DNA of 64,000 nucleotides from assembly GCA_003020925.1 (NCBI GenBank), contig PXRT01000015.1, forward strand, positions 1-64,000, read 5' to 3'. The position numbers and the translations under genes were made by a program. Position 1 is the first letter of the stretch, and every line of letters begins with the position of its first letter. A model generated the notes under the pieces. The model was not told the origin of the DNA and did no database searches. It worked only from the letters and a program-made list of their open reading frames with translations. This DNA is from Halobacteriales archaeon QS_6_64_34 (GTDB taxonomy: Archaea > Halobacteriota > Halobacteria > Halobacteriales > Haloarculaceae). Positions 6,825-16,270 of the stretch are shown here, piece after piece.

Positions 6825-9419
6825 ATGAGTGACCGAACACTCCGCCTGGAGCTGACGGGGATGAGCTGTGCGAACTGCTCGGGGACCATCGAGAACCGCG
6901 TGGGCGACCTCGAGGGAGTCTCGTCGGTCGACGCCAACTACGCGACCGACGAGGGGAGCGTCACCTACGACCCCGACCAGGAGTCACTCGGCGATATCGT
7001 CGCCGCCGTCGAAGACGCCGGCTACGGCGTCGACACCGAGACGACGACTATCGGTATCACCGACATGACGTGTGCGAACTGCGCCGAGACGAACACCGAG
7101 GCACTGGAGCGTGTCGAGGGCGTCGTCTCGGCGGACGTCAACTACGCCACCGACGAGGCCCAGGTCACCTACCTCCCGTCGGTGGCCTCGCTGTCTACCC
7201 TCTACGACGCCATCGAGGACGCCGGTTACTCGCCGGTCCGGGAAGACCGGAGCAGGGGGGACGACGGTGGCGGGTCACCACAGGACCGCCGAGACGACGC
7301 CCGGAACGCGGAGGTGCGAAAACAGCGCCGCCTGACCCTCTTTGGCGCGGCGCTCTCGCTCCCCCTGCTGGTCTTCATGGCCGACCACCTGCTTTCGCTT
7401 GGCCTCTTCGAGGAGACGCTGCTCGGCGTGGCGCTTGGCTGGGTCCAGTTCGCGCTCGCGACGCCGGTCCAGCTCGTGCTCGGGAAGCCGTTTTTCGAGA
7501 ACGCCTACAAGGCTCTCGTCAAGAACCGCCGGGCCAACATGGACGTCCTCATCGCGCTGGGCTCCGCGACGGCGTACGGTTACTCGGTCGTCGCCCTGCT
7601 TGGCCTCATCGCGAGCACGGGGCTGTACTTCGACACGGCCGCGTTCATCCTCGTGTTCATCACGCTGGGCAACTACCTCGAAGCGCGCTCGAAATCCCAG
7701 GCTGGCGCGGCCATCCGCGAGCTACTGGAGATGGAGGCCGACACGGCTACCGTCGTCCACGAGGACGGCAGTGAAGCGGAGATTGCCCTGGCCGACGTCG
7801 AGGTCGGCGACCGGCTGAAGGTCCGCCCGGGCGAGAAGATTCCCACCGACGGCGTGGTTCGGGACGGCGCCAGCGCGGTCGACGAGTCGATGGTCACGGG
7901 CGAGTCGGTCCCCGTCGAGAAGAGCGAGGGCAACGAGGTCATCGGCGCCACCGTCAACCAGAACGGCGTCCTCGAAATCGAGGCGACGAAGGTCGGGTCC
8001 GAGACCGCGCTCCAGCAGATTGTCGAGCGCGTCAAACAGGCCCAGTCGCGCCAGCCCGACATCCAGAACGTCGCCGACCGCATCTCGGCGTACTTCGTCC
8101 CGGCGGTCATCGCCAACGCCCTCCTGTGGGCGGTCGTCTGGACGCTCGCCCCCGAGGCGCTGGCCGGCTTCGTCGACGCCTTGCCCGTCTGGGGCCTGGC
8201 AGCCGGCGGGCCCGCCGCCGTCGGCGTGAGCGAGTTCGCCGTCGTCGTGTTCGCCTCCGCCGTGCTCATCGCCTGTCCCTGCGCGCTGGGGCTTGCGACC
8301 CCCGCCGCGACGATGGTCGGGACGGCCACCGGCGCCCGCAACGGCGTCCTGTTCAAGGGCGGTGACGTCCTCGAAACCGTTCGCGATATCGACACCGTCG
8401 TCTTCGATAAGACCGGGACACTGACCGAGGGCGCGATGGAACTGACCGACGTCGAGATTGTCGGCCCGGCGGCCGACGGTGGGGAACTACAGGAGCAACC
8501 CGAACTCACCGAGGAGTTCGTCCTCGAACTCGCCGCGAGCGCCGAGAGCGGGAGCGAACACCCGCTCGCGGAGGCTATCGTCGAGGGCGCTCGCGAGCGC
8601 GGCATCGACTTTGCCGACGCCGAGGAATTCGAGAACGTCCCCGGGCAGGGCGTCCGAGCGACGACCGAACACGGCGAGGTGCTGGTCGGGAACCGCAAAC
8701 TGCTGGAAGACAACGGCGTCGATACCGAGCCCGCAGCGGAGCAGATGGACGCCTTAGAGCGGGAGGGGAAGACGGCCATGTTGGTGGCTCTGGCCGACAC
8801 CAATACTGGCGATTTCCGCCTCGTCGGCGTCGTCGCCGACGCGGACACGGTCAAAGAGAGCGCCAAACGGGCCGTCGGCGACCTCCGCGAGCGCGGGCTC
8901 GACGTGTGGATGATAACCGGTGACAACGACCGGACCGCCCGCGCGGTGGCCGAGCAGGTCGGTATCGACCCGGAGAACGTCCAGGCCGAAGTGCTCCCCG
9001 AGGAGAAAGCCGAAGCCGTCGAGGAAATCCAGTCCGATGGAAGCCACGCGATGATGGTCGGCGACGGCGTCAACGACGCGCCCGCGCTGGCGACGGCCAC
9101 CGTGGGGTGTGCCATCGGCTCCGGGACGGACGTAGCCATCGAGGCAGCCGACGTGACGCTGCTGCGTGATGACCCCGCCGACGTGCTGAAGGCCATCCGT
9201 ATCTCCGAGGCCAGCCTCCGGAAGATAAAACAGAACCTCTTCTGGGCGCTGGGGTACAACACGGTGATGATTCCACTGGCGTCGCTGGGGCTGCTCCAGC
9301 CGGCGCTCGCGGCCGGGGCGATGGCGCTTTCGTCCGTGTCAGTGCTGGCCAACAGCCTCCTCTTTCGCCGCTACACGCCCGACACCGACTACGAGCTGCT
9401 GGGTGCGCTGTGGCCCTGA
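6825..9419 (+). CDS. copA: Copper-exporting P1B-type ATPase
   Basis: An 864-residue Cu+ export pump of the cell membrane. Two N-terminal heavy-metal domains carry CANC at residues 15-18 and 83-86. Eight membrane helices follow, with the ion-binding CPC motif at about residues 484-486 ([12 protein letters not shown]). The catalytic Asp is about residue 528 in DKTGTLTEG. The SEHPLAEAI motif, TGDNDRTA and [12 protein letters not shown] complete the P- and N-domains. The second CANC domain is less usual, with [12 protein letters not shown] after it. The halocyanin at 12846 is another copper protein nearby. A promoter with an A/T-rich box (gatataccta) lies some 60 bp upstream. Confidence 0.95.
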   Translation: MSDRTLRLELTGMSCANCSGTIENRVGDLEGVSSVDANYATDEGSVTYDPDQESLGDIVAAVEDAGYGVDTETTTIGITDMTCANCAETNTEALERVEGVVSADVNYATDEAQVTYLPSVASLSTLYDAIEDAGYSPVREDRSRGDDGGGSPQDRRDDARNAEVRKQRRLTLFGAALSLPLLVFMADHLLSLGLFEETLLGVALGWVQFALATPVQLVLGKPFFENAYKALVKNRRANMDVLIALGSATAYGYSVVALLGLIASTGLYFDTAAFILVFITLGNYLEARSKSQAGAAIRELLEMEADTATVVHEDGSEAEIALADVEVGDRLKVRPGEKIPTDGVVRDGASAVDESMVTGESVPVEKSEGNEVIGATVNQNGVLEIEATKVGSETALQQIVERVKQAQSRQPDIQNVADRISAYFVPAVIANALLWAVVWTLAPEALAGFVDALPVWGLAAGGPAAVGVSEFAVVVFASAVLIACPCALGLATPAATMVGTATGARNGVLFKGGDVLETVRDIDTVVFDKTGTLTEGAMELTDVEIVGPAADGGELQEQPELTEEFVLELAASAESGSEHPLAEAIVEGARERGIDFADAEEFENVPGQGVRATTEHGEVLVGNRKLLEDNGVDTEPAAEQMDALEREGKTAMLVALADTNTGDFRLVGVVADADTVKESAKRAVGDLRERGLDVWMITGDNDRTARAVAEQVGIDPENVQAEVLPEEKAEAVEEIQSDGSHAMMVGDGVNDAPALATATVGCAIGSGTDVAIEAADVTLLRDDPADVLKAIRISEASLRKIKQNLFWALGYNTVMIPLASLGLLQPALAAGAMALSSVSVLANSLLFRRYTPDTDYELLGALWP

Positions 9420-9463
9420 CCCACTCCAGTACGTTCATCTGCCCGGAACCCCCAACGCCGATA

Positions 9464-11182
9464 GTGAGTCAGCCCCAGTCACGCGGCGGCGAACACAGAC
9501 AGCCCTCGGGTCTGAGGGTCCGCCTGCGGGCGCTCCGGCGTGCTATCGTCGTCGCCTGGCAGTTCGTCCCCTTCCTCCTGGCGTGGGCCCGGGACCGCAA
9601 GCGGTTCGTCGTTTTCGGTGGCGCTCGCGAGGTCACGAGCGACCAGCGCGTCCGGCGGGCCCGCCGGCTGAAGGCGACGTTTCTGGACCTCGGTCCCGCG
9701 TTCATCAAGCTGGGCCAGATGCTGTCGACGCGCCCCGACGCGCTCCCGGCCGAGTACATCGAGGTGCTCTCGGAGTTACAGGACACGGTCCCGCCGGCGC
9801 CGTGGGCGGCCATCGAGCCGCTGCTGGCGGCGGAACTGGGCGCGCCCGTCGACGAGCGGTTCGATAGCTTCGACAACGAGCCCATCAGCGGGGCGTCGCT
9901 GGGTCAGGTCTACGAGGCCGAACTCGACGGCGAGCGCGTCGCCGTGAAAGTGCTCCGGCCCGGCATCCGCGAGCGCGTCGAGTCCGACCTGCGGGTCCTC
10001 GAGACGCTGACCCCGGTGCTCGCTCGGGGGGCCGAGCCCGCACAGGCGTACACCCTCGAGAATCTGAGCGAGGAGTTCGCGGCTACGATTCGGGCGGAGA
10101 TGGATTACGCCCAGGAGGCCTGGATGTTGCGAGAAATCGGTGCCAGCTTCGCCGATAGGGACGACGTGGCCATCCCCGAGGTCGTCGCGAGTCACTCGTC
10201 GGACCGCGTGGTCACGATGACGTATCTCGACGGGGTGAAAATCGACGACGTCGACCGCATCGACGGGATGGGCGTCGACCGTGAAGCGCTGGTCCAGCGA
10301 CTCGAAGAGGTGTACATCCGGATGATAGTCGAGGACGGTCGCTTCCACGCGGACCCCCACCCGGGGAACCTGGCAGTCCAGGAAGACGGGACCCTCGTTT
10401 TCTATGACTTCGGGATGACCGGCCGGCTCGGCCCCCGGACACGGGACCAGCTGATGGAGTTCTATATCGGGCTGGCGACCGACGACGTCGACCGGGTGAT
10501 GGACGCCTTCGTCGCGATGGGGGCCCTAGACCCGGCGGCCAACCGCGAGGTGATGGCCGAGGCCTTCGAACTCGTCATCGAGCAATTCCGCGGCGAGGAC
10601 ATCAGTGAGTACCGCGTCGAGCAGCTCGTCGGGCAGTTCGAGACGCAGCTGTACGAGTTCCCGATGCGGCTCCCCCGGGACCTCGCGCTCGTGGTGCGCG
10701 TGACCACCGTGCTCGAGGGCGTCTGTCGCACGCTCGACCCCGACTTCGACTTCATCGAGATTATCACCGACTACGTGATGGAACGGGGCGAGACCGACGC
10801 GGGCGACCCAATCCGCGAGGAGATTCAGGAGACAGTCGCCAGGGGTGCCCGGTCGCTGGTGACGACGGGGCCGCGCGCGGAGCGAGCACTCGACATCGCC
10901 GAGCGCGGGGAGCTGACATTGGAGACCGTCCTCAGGGACGGTGATGGCCTGGCCCGGAAAATGGCAAAGCGGCTGCTGCTGGGATTCGTCGCGGCTGCCG
11001 GGGTTCCCGTCGCCGCCTTCTTTTATGTCAACGGGACGCTGCCCTCGGTGCTGCTGGCGCTTGCGGTGACTGGTCTATCGCTCACCATCCTCGCCTGGTC
11101 GTTCCGGCGCTCGCGCGGTGGCAGTCTCGGGACGCCGCAGTTCACGCGCCACGAGATGCGCGGGCGGGAGCGAGACGGGTGA
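9464..11182 (+). CDS. ABC1/AarF/UbiB-family atypical kinase
   Basis: About 572 residues. Family motifs are all present: the K-x-G-Q region as KLGQMLSTRPDALP, the Ala-rich nucleotide loop SGASLGQVYEA, the Lys in VAVKVLRPGI, the catalytic DPHPGNLAV, and the metal Asp in YDFGMTGRLG. Two helices near the C-terminus (LLLGFVAAAGVPVAAFFYV and LLALAVTGLSLTILAW) anchor it to the membrane. UbiB/ADCK relatives support isoprenoid quinone synthesis, so a role with menaquinone is possible but not shown. A GTG at 9464 with a normal context is preferred; an in-frame ATG at 9410 would overlap the end of copA. Confidence 0.88.
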   Translation: MSQPQSRGGEHRQPSGLRVRLRALRRAIVVAWQFVPFLLAWARDRKRFVVFGGAREVTSDQRVRRARRLKATFLDLGPAFIKLGQMLSTRPDALPAEYIEVLSELQDTVPPAPWAAIEPLLAAELGAPVDERFDSFDNEPISGASLGQVYEAELDGERVAVKVLRPGIRERVESDLRVLETLTPVLARGAEPAQAYTLENLSEEFAATIRAEMDYAQEAWMLREIGASFADRDDVAIPEVVASHSSDRVVTMTYLDGVKIDDVDRIDGMGVDREALVQRLEEVYIRMIVEDGRFHADPHPGNLAVQEDGTLVFYDFGMTGRLGPRTRDQLMEFYIGLATDDVDRVMDAFVAMGALDPAANREVMAEAFELVIEQFRGEDISEYRVEQLVGQFETQLYEFPMRLPRDLALVVRVTTVLEGVCRTLDPDFDFIEIITDYVMERGETDAGDPIREEIQETVARGARSLVTTGPRAERALDIAERGELTLETVLRDGDGLARKMAKRLLLGFVAAAGVPVAAFFYVNGTLPSVLLALAVTGLSLTILAWSFRRSRGGSLGTPQFTRHEMRGRERDG

Positions 11183-11197
11183 CTCAAATAAACCGTA

Positions 11198-12724
11198 TCA
11201 AAGCTCCCCGTCGCTGGCCATCGTCCGAATCGCCTCGGCACGTTCCCGAATCGCGTCCCACTCTTCCTCGTCTTTGTTGTCCACGTGGCTGTACATCAGT
11301 CCCATCCGGTGATTCGACCGCAGCGACGCCTCGTTGCGGTCCAGGAAGTCCCAGTACAGCGCGTTGAACGGACACGCGCCCTCGCCGGTGGTCTTTGTCT
11401 TGTAGTACGGACAGCCCGAACAGTAGTCGCTCATCTTGTCGACGTAGTTGGCTGAAGACGCGTAGGGTTTGGTCGCGAAGACGCCGGCGCCGTACAGCCC
11501 CATCTCGACGACGTTCGGCGTCGTCACCCAGTGGGCGGCGTCGACGTAGCCCGCGTGGAACCACCGGTTCAGCTGTGCCGGCTCGACGCCGTAGACGAGC
11601 CCGAAATTGGCCAGAATCATCAGGCGCTCGATGTGGTGGGAGTAGCCCCGCCGGCGAACCCCCTCGACTACGTCCGAGAGACAGGCCATGTCGGTGTCGC
11701 CGGTCCAGTACAACTCCGGCAACTGCTCGTCGGCGTCCAGTTGGTTCGCCGTCGCCAGCTCCGGCATCTCCCGTCGATAGACGTGACGAAGGAACTCCCG
11801 CCACCCCAGTACCTGTCGGACGAACCCCTCGACGCTGTTGAGCGGCGCTGTACCGTCCTCGTAGGCCCCAATGGCACGCTCGATGACCTCCTCGGGCAAC
11901 AGGAGTCCGAGGTTCAGCGAGGTCGACAGCAGACTGTGGCTCATCGCCCACTCCTCGCCCCGCATGGCGTCCTGGTACGGGCCGAAGTCGGCCAGTCGAT
12001 GGCTGATAAAGTGGCCGAGCGCCCGCACCGCCTGTCGGCGGGTGACCGGCCAGCGAAAGGCCTCCGGGTCAGCCCAGTCGCCACCGTAGGGTCGGTCGTC
12101 GTAGCTGCCCGCGAACGTCTCCTGGACCCACGCAGCGGTCTCCTCGGTCGTCTCGTCGTACTCGAAAGTCGGCGGGTCGGCCGGTTCCCAGCCCTCGGGC
12201 GGCGTCTCGCGGTTCTGGTCGTCGTAGTTCCACTCGCCGCCGACAGGGTCGCCGTCAGTCATCAGATACCCCGTCTCGCGGCGCATGAACCGATAGAAAT
12301 CCTCGTGTCGATAGCGACCGTCACCGGCCCACTCGTCGAACTGGTCGGGCGAGCAGAGAAACCGCTCGTCGGGGACAAAGTCGACGGTGCCGCCGGCGTC
12401 GCCGACCAGCCCTTCGATGCGTTCGCGGGCGCCGTCGGCCTGTGGCTCCGTCGTCACCAGGTGGTCGTCGGGATGGGCCTCGAAATGGGCTGTGAGTCCC
12501 TCTGCGAACGTCTCCACCTGTCGGTAGTGGACGCTTCGGCCCGACTCCCGCACTGCGTCCCTGAACTGTCGCATCGCCGTAAACACCAGCGTCAGTTTGT
12601 GCGGATGGTACGGCAGCTTGCGGGCGAACGACTCGGCCTCGATGAGCAACAGAGGCTCGTCCGGTCGGCGGGCGAGTGGCCCCCGGTGCCGGACGAGGTG
12701 GTCACCCCGGAGCCACACCGTCAC
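11198..12724 (-). CDS. FeS-type cryptochrome/(6-4) photolyase (PhrB-like)
   Basis: A 508-residue FAD flavoprotein of the FeS-BCP group that repairs UV damage or senses light. The length equals that of Agrobacterium PhrB. The N-terminus VTVWLRGDHLVRHRGPL and the block LLLIEAESFARKLPYHPHKL are typical. The C-terminal half has WREFLRHVYRREMPEL and HHIERLMILANF. Four cysteines for the 4Fe-4S cluster are visible, one in DMACLSD and three in DYCSGCPYYKTKTTGEGACP. The GTG at 12724 is the start; the open frame continues upstream to 13000 across the divergent halocyanin gene, where it is only antisense. Confidence 0.9.
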   Translation of the reverse strand: MTVWLRGDHLVRHRGPLARRPDEPLLLIEAESFARKLPYHPHKLTLVFTAMRQFRDAVRESGRSVHYRQVETFAEGLTAHFEAHPDDHLVTTEPQADGARERIEGLVGDAGGTVDFVPDERFLCSPDQFDEWAGDGRYRHEDFYRFMRRETGYLMTDGDPVGGEWNYDDQNRETPPEGWEPADPPTFEYDETTEETAAWVQETFAGSYDDRPYGGDWADPEAFRWPVTRRQAVRALGHFISHRLADFGPYQDAMRGEEWAMSHSLLSTSLNLGLLLPEEVIERAIGAYEDGTAPLNSVEGFVRQVLGWREFLRHVYRREMPELATANQLDADEQLPELYWTGDTDMACLSDVVEGVRRRGYSHHIERLMILANFGLVYGVEPAQLNRWFHAGYVDAAHWVTTPNVVEMGLYGAGVFATKPYASSANYVDKMSDYCSGCPYYKTKTTGEGACPFNALYWDFLDRNEASLRSNHRMGLMYSHVDNKDEEEWDAIRERAEAIRTMASDGEL

Positions 12725-12845
12725 GGCTGGCACCTCGCATGTCACGGACTTGCCGCGCGACCATCTTGAACTCCCCTCCGAACCACGTAGGTACGGCGCG
12801 TCCGGAATGGGTGCTGTTTTCCCACTGCGCTCGCCAGATGCGCAC

Positions 12846-13313
12846 ATGACAGCGAATCCGGACCGGCGGGCGTTCCTCGGAACCGCAGCCACCACGGCGG
12901 TCGCGCTGGTGGCCGGTTGCAGCGACTCGGACGGCGACGTCCCGTCCGAGACGGCCAGCCAGGGGAACGCGGTCGACCAGTATCTCAACGAGACCGACAA
13001 CTACGACGGGACGATTCAGGACGAGACCGACAGCGACAGCGTCACCGTCGCGGTCGGCGCCGATGGCAACGGCGGCGCCCTCGCCTTCGCGCCGGCGGCC
13101 GTCCGCATCTCGTCGGGCACGACCATCACCTGGGTCTGGACCGGGAACGGGAGTGCCCACAACGTCGTCCACGAAGAGGGCGACTTCGAGAGCGAACAGA
13201 GCGCTGAAGAAGGCTACGAGTTCGAGCACACCTTCGACTCGGCCGGCACCTTCCGCTACTACTGCGCGCCACATCTGAACTTCGACATGCGCGGCGCCGT
13301 CGTCGTGGAGTAG
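12846..13313 (+). CDS. Halocyanin, membrane-anchored blue copper protein
   Basis: A 155-residue plastocyanin-like electron carrier. The start is a Tat leader (NPDRRAFLGTAA) with lipobox VAGCSDS, giving a lipid-anchored protein on the outer face. The cupredoxin domain covers about residues 60-155. The four type-1 copper ligands can be assigned: His in GSAHNVVHE, then Cys, His and Met in YYCAPHLNFDMRG. Halocyanins pass electrons to terminal oxidases in haloarchaea. It diverges from the photolyase gene, and the CopA copper pump is 3.4 kb away. Confidence 0.93.
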   Translation: MTANPDRRAFLGTAATTAVALVAGCSDSDGDVPSETASQGNAVDQYLNETDNYDGTIQDETDSDSVTVAVGADGNGGALAFAPAAVRISSGTTITWVWTGNGSAHNVVHEEGDFESEQSAEEGYEFEHTFDSAGTFRYYCAPHLNFDMRGAVVVE

Positions 13314-13405
13314 GACTATCGGTCGCTCACTTCGTTCGCGCTGCGACTTGCAGGGTTCGAATTCCGCACGTTTCGCTATCGGTCTCGCTTCGCTCGACAC
13401 GATAG

Positions 13406-13479
13406 CGGGCGTGGCGGGATTCGAACCCGCGCTCTAGGGGTTAGGAACCCCTCACCCTCGTCCACTAGGCCACACGCCC
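13406..13479 (-). tRNA. tRNA-Arg (anticodon CCT)
   Basis: The reverse strand folds as a full cloverleaf: acceptor stem ggcgtg-type pairing gggcgtg with cacgccc, D arm gcctagtggacgaggg, anticodon stem aggggt/acccct around ttcctaa with anticodon CCT, and T arm gcgggttcgaatcccgc. No intron is seen and the CCA is not encoded. It decodes AGG. Confidence 0.95.
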
Positions 13480-13507
13480 CGGCGAGATACGAACGCTGAA
13501 AACCCGG

Positions 13508-13810
13508 CTAGTTGCTGCTGGATTCGGTCGTCGTCTCTTCGGTCGTCTCGGTCGCGGTCTCAGTCGCCGACTCGGTCGTGGTCTCGCTGGCGGTGTCGGT
13601 GCCGCTACCTGTCGTGCCTTCGCGCATCTCCTCGAGTTCCTGCTCGACTTCCTCGCGGCCTTTCTGGAACTCGCCCATCGCCTCGCCGGTCGAGCGAGCG
13701 AGCTTCGGAATCTTGTTGGCGCCAAACAGGAGCACGGCGATGAGGAGGATAACGAGCAGCTCGACCCCACCGGGCACCCCGGGGAACAGCGGTACGATGG
13801 TCCCTGACAT
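13508..13810 (-). CDS. tatA: Sec-independent protein translocase subunit TatA
   Basis: A 100-residue TatA/TatE protein: a short N-terminus, one membrane helix (GGVELLVILLIAVLLFG), the family FGANKIPKLARSTGEAMGEF hinge and amphipathic helix, then an acidic coiled region EEVEQELEEM. The last 40 residues are a low-complexity Thr/Glu/Ser tract with repeated TATETTE-like units, likely disordered in the cytoplasm. TatA forms the pore for folded proteins; several Tat substrates occur in this window (sugar dehydrogenase, halocyanin, PPC lipoprotein, beta-helix protein). Confidence 0.93.
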   Translation of the reverse strand: MSGTIVPLFPGVPGGVELLVILLIAVLLFGANKIPKLARSTGEAMGEFQKGREEVEQELEEMREGTTGSGTDTASETTTESATETATETTEETTTESSSN

Positions 13811-13983
13811 TGTGATGGGAACTTACGTGGTTGCTATTATAGTCTTTTTGTCTGCCTGCGGATTCCGGAACCGTCTTGCAGAGGTGTGAAATAGCTCATA
13901 TCGGCGTTTCGGCGGATAGTTATGGTCCCCAATATGAACCTTTTGTCGGCTATGTCACCGCTACAAGATGTCTGCTGGACCGG

Positions 13984-14220
13984 TTACTGCTGGAGGAGTC
14001 GCGCGGTGACGTCGTCGAGCCACTCGGGCACGTCGAGGTCGGCGAGCGTGCCATCACGCCAGGTCGTCACGACCTCGGTCTCCCCGCCCCGCGTGAGGTC
14101 TATCTGCCACTTGCGGCCGTCCTCGGCAGTGATGTTGAACCGGGCGCCGCCGTTGGCCAGCGTCGAGACGTGTTCGACAGTCACCTCGATGCCGGTGTAG
14201 ACCTCCATCGTGTCTGGCAT
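13984..14220 (-). CDS. Small conserved haloarchaeal-type protein, unknown function
   Basis: 78 residues starting MPDTMEVYTGIEVTVEHVST. The sequence predicts a small beta-rich fold (EVYTGIEVTVEHV, GARFNITAEDGRKWQIDLT, TEVVTTW) followed by a helical tail ending LDDVTARLLQQ. No catalytic motif or cysteine is visible. It is divergent from the peroxiredoxin gene, with 86 bp between the starts. Codon use and acidity match its neighbours, so it is probably a real gene. Confidence 0.6.
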   Translation of the reverse strand: MPDTMEVYTGIEVTVEHVSTLANGGARFNITAEDGRKWQIDLTRGGETEVVTTWRDGTLADLDVPEWLDDVTARLLQQ

Positions 14221-14306
14221 GGCTGCACCTATATGCGGGCGACTACTTAAATGAACGCGAGAGTTGGACCATCGGACTCATCTGTCTCGAACGCAGAGCG
14301 GGCGGT

Positions 14307-14780
14307 ATGGTTTCAGTCGGCGACGAGGCTCCGGATTTCACCGCACCGCTGGCAAACGGCGACGTGGCCGAAATCACCCTCTCCGAGGCCGTCGCGGACG
14401 GCCCGGTCATGCTGGTCTTCTTCCCGGGGGCGTTCACGAGCGTCTGCAGCGACGAGATGGCGACCTTCGACGACCGTCTCGCGGAGTTCGCCGACGCAGG
14501 GACCACCGTCTATGGCGTCAGCATCGACACGCCCTTCGCCCAGAACGCCTTCCGTGACGACCTCGGGCTCGATTTCCCCCTCATTAGCGACAACGACCGC
14601 GACATCATCGACGCCTTCGATATCGCGATGGACTTCACCGCGCTGGGCGTTTACAACCTCGCCAAGCGAGCGGTGTTCGTCGTCGACGAAGACCGTACCG
14701 TGACCTACGCCTGGGTCAGCGACGACCCCGGCGTCGAACCCGACTACGACGAGGTCGTCGGGGCCGTCCGAAACACCTGA
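14307..14780 (+). CDS. Peroxiredoxin, 1-Cys AhpE/BCP-like
   Basis: A 157-residue thiol peroxidase that reduces hydrogen peroxide or organic peroxides in the cytoplasm. The N-terminus VSVGDEAPDFTAPLANG and the active site FFPGAFTSVCSDEM give the P-x-x-x-T-x-x-C motif with the peroxidatic Cys. The later blocks VYGVSIDTPFAQNAFRDDL, FPLISD and AVFVVDEDRTV are normal. No second cysteine exists, so the resolving thiol must come from a partner, as in AhpE-type enzymes. Confidence 0.9.
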   Translation: MVSVGDEAPDFTAPLANGDVAEITLSEAVADGPVMLVFFPGAFTSVCSDEMATFDDRLAEFADAGTTVYGVSIDTPFAQNAFRDDLGLDFPLISDNDRDIIDAFDIAMDFTALGVYNLAKRAVFVVDEDRTVTYAWVSDDPGVEPDYDEVVGAVRNT

Positions 14781-14819
14781 ACTGACGGGTTTTTCTCGCT
14801 GGGCGCAGTTGAAAGAGCT

Positions 14820-15632
14820 ATGAGCGAGACCGATGACGAGGCAGGCGGCCGCGTCTACGACCCCCAGGCCGACCACGCGTTCCCCGACGAGCGCGTCAAT
14901 GACGTCCTCAAGATGCTGGCCGACGACGAGGAGGTCACGGCGTATCTCGAAGCGCAGAACGTCAATCCGGTGGCGCGCAAGCGGTACAACGACCACGGGA
15001 CCAAACACATCAACATCGTCCGGAACCGGGCGCTGTGTCTCTACAACCTGCTCAAACGGGGCGGCGTCGAATTCAACGGCGCAGCCCAACAGGGCCTCGA
15101 AGAAGCCGACGAGGCAGTCATCGTCGCGCTCGCTGCGACGCTGCACGACATCGGCCACGTCGTCCACCGCGACGACCACCCCTACTACTCGATTCCGCTG
15201 GCTGCGGACCTGCTGGACCGCCTGCTGGAGGACTACTACGACATCGGCGAACGCGTCCGGATGAAAGGCGAGGTGCTCCATGCCATCCTCTGTCATCACA
15301 CCGAGGAGGAGCCACTGACACTGGAAGCCGGCGTCGTCCGCATCGCCGACGCCCTGGACATGGAGCGGGGGCGCTCGCGCATTCCCTACGAACAGGGCGG
15401 TCGCGGTATCAACACGGTGTCAAGTCAGGCCATCGAGACGGTGGTGCTCTCGAGCGGCGAGGACTACCCGGTGCTGGTCGAAATCGAGATGAACAACGCC
15501 GCCGGTGTCTATCAGGTCGATAACCTGCTGAAGGCGAAGCTGACCGACTCCGGCCTCGAGGAGAGTATCCGAATCGTGGCGCTGAACAACAACGAGGACA
15601 GCGACCGAATCGTCGAGCGTATCGAACTCTGA
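14820..15632 (+). CDS. HD-domain phosphohydrolase
   Basis: A 270-residue protein. The HD domain is clear: HGTKHINIVRNRAL (first His), ALAATLHDIGHVVHRDDH (the HD pair plus H), HAILCHHTEEEP (further His ligands) and VRIADALDMERGRSRIP (final Asp). After it a C-terminal beta domain (about residues 205-270) follows. Haloarchaeal homologues are common and uncharacterised; hydrolysis of a nucleotide phosphate is likely from the fold. It stands 40 bp after the peroxiredoxin gene on the same strand and could share its transcript. Confidence 0.85.
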   Translation: MSETDDEAGGRVYDPQADHAFPDERVNDVLKMLADDEEVTAYLEAQNVNPVARKRYNDHGTKHINIVRNRALCLYNLLKRGGVEFNGAAQQGLEEADEAVIVALAATLHDIGHVVHRDDHPYYSIPLAADLLDRLLEDYYDIGERVRMKGEVLHAILCHHTEEEPLTLEAGVVRIADALDMERGRSRIPYEQGGRGINTVSSQAIETVVLSSGEDYPVLVEIEMNNAAGVYQVDNLLKAKLTDSGLEESIRIVALNNNEDSDRIVERIEL

Positions 15633-15688
15633 GGACGGGGCCTGTGGGCGACATAACTGTTTAGTAGCGCCGAACCCAATCCGTGTGC

Positions 15689-16045
15689 ATGAGTCTCATA
15701 CCTCTCGACGAGTCGCGAGCCGGCGAGCCCAGCGACAGTCGAGACAGCCCGGACGCCGCCTCGCTCACCGACCGATTCCGGTCCGGGCTGAAAGCGCTAC
15801 TGCTGGCCTTGCCCGGCGTCTCGACGCTGGCGGGCGACGGGGGCAGTGACCGGTCCGAGCCGGGTACGGACACCGCCGAACGCGACGTGTCTCCGGACCG
15901 GACGGCGCCGGCTGCGCTCCCAGGAGGTTCTACGGGCGAATTCGAGGTCGTCAGCACCGAGACCGACAACACCCTCACCGTCGAAGCCGTCGACAACCCC
16001 GATGCGACAATCAGCTCCGACACCTGGGAATCCGTCGAACGGTAG
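15689..16045 (+). CDS. Small hypothetical protein, Ser/Asp-rich
   Basis: 118 residues from MSLIPLDESRAGEPSDSRDS. The protein is hydrophilic except for a short segment LKALLLALPGVSTLAG. A Ser/Asp/Pro-rich middle part is followed by a conserved-looking end, GEFEVVSTETDNTLTVEAVDNPDATISSDTWESVER, which predicts two beta strands. No known domain is recognised. Upstream ctgtttagtagcgcc could serve as a promoter box. It lies between the HD gene and tRNA-Gly. Confidence 0.5.
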   Translation: MSLIPLDESRAGEPSDSRDSPDAASLTDRFRSGLKALLLALPGVSTLAGDGGSDRSEPGTDTAERDVSPDRTAPAALPGGSTGEFEVVSTETDNTLTVEAVDNPDATISSDTWESVER

Positions 16046-16095
16046 TCGGTGTTTTCTACGCGGTATTTGCTGCGTGGGAACTGCTTACAGCAAAA

Positions 16096-16166
16096 TGCGG
16101 CGGCCGGGATTTGAACCCGGGCCATGAGCTTGGAAGGCTCAGGTCCTACCACTAGACCACCGCCGC
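16096..16166 (-). tRNA. tRNA-Gly (anticodon TCC)
   Basis: The reverse strand forms acceptor stem gcggcgg/ccgccgc, a D arm tggtctagtggtaggacc, an anticodon stem tgagc/gctca around cttccaa with anticodon TCC, and T arm ccgggttcaaatcccgg. The discriminator base is A. No intron is seen and CCA is not encoded. Confidence 0.95.
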
Positions 16167-16270
16167 ACATCGCTCACTACGTTCGGTCGTGCGGCGTCGT
16201 TCGCGAATCCGCCGGATTCGCTCACCACCGCCAACTCGAACGAGTGTACTCGGTGATAGACCCAACGTGA

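Noticed and set aside
7673..9352. 559-residue reverse-strand frame within copA
   Set aside because: Ser/Thr/Ala/Pro-rich composition of an antisense frame; the forward CopA is unambiguous.
13318..13404. Repeated words (ctatcggt..., cgcttcgctcg) and a T-arm-like string gggttcgaattcc next to tRNA-Arg
   Set aside because: The string could be a tRNA fragment left by integration, but its stem does not pair and no matching second copy or integrase is present, so an attachment site is not supported.
13508..13630. Short tandem Thr/Glu/Ser codon repeats that looked like a repeat array
   Set aside because: They encode the low-complexity C-terminal tail of TatA; spacing is irregular and there are no spacers, so this is not a CRISPR array.
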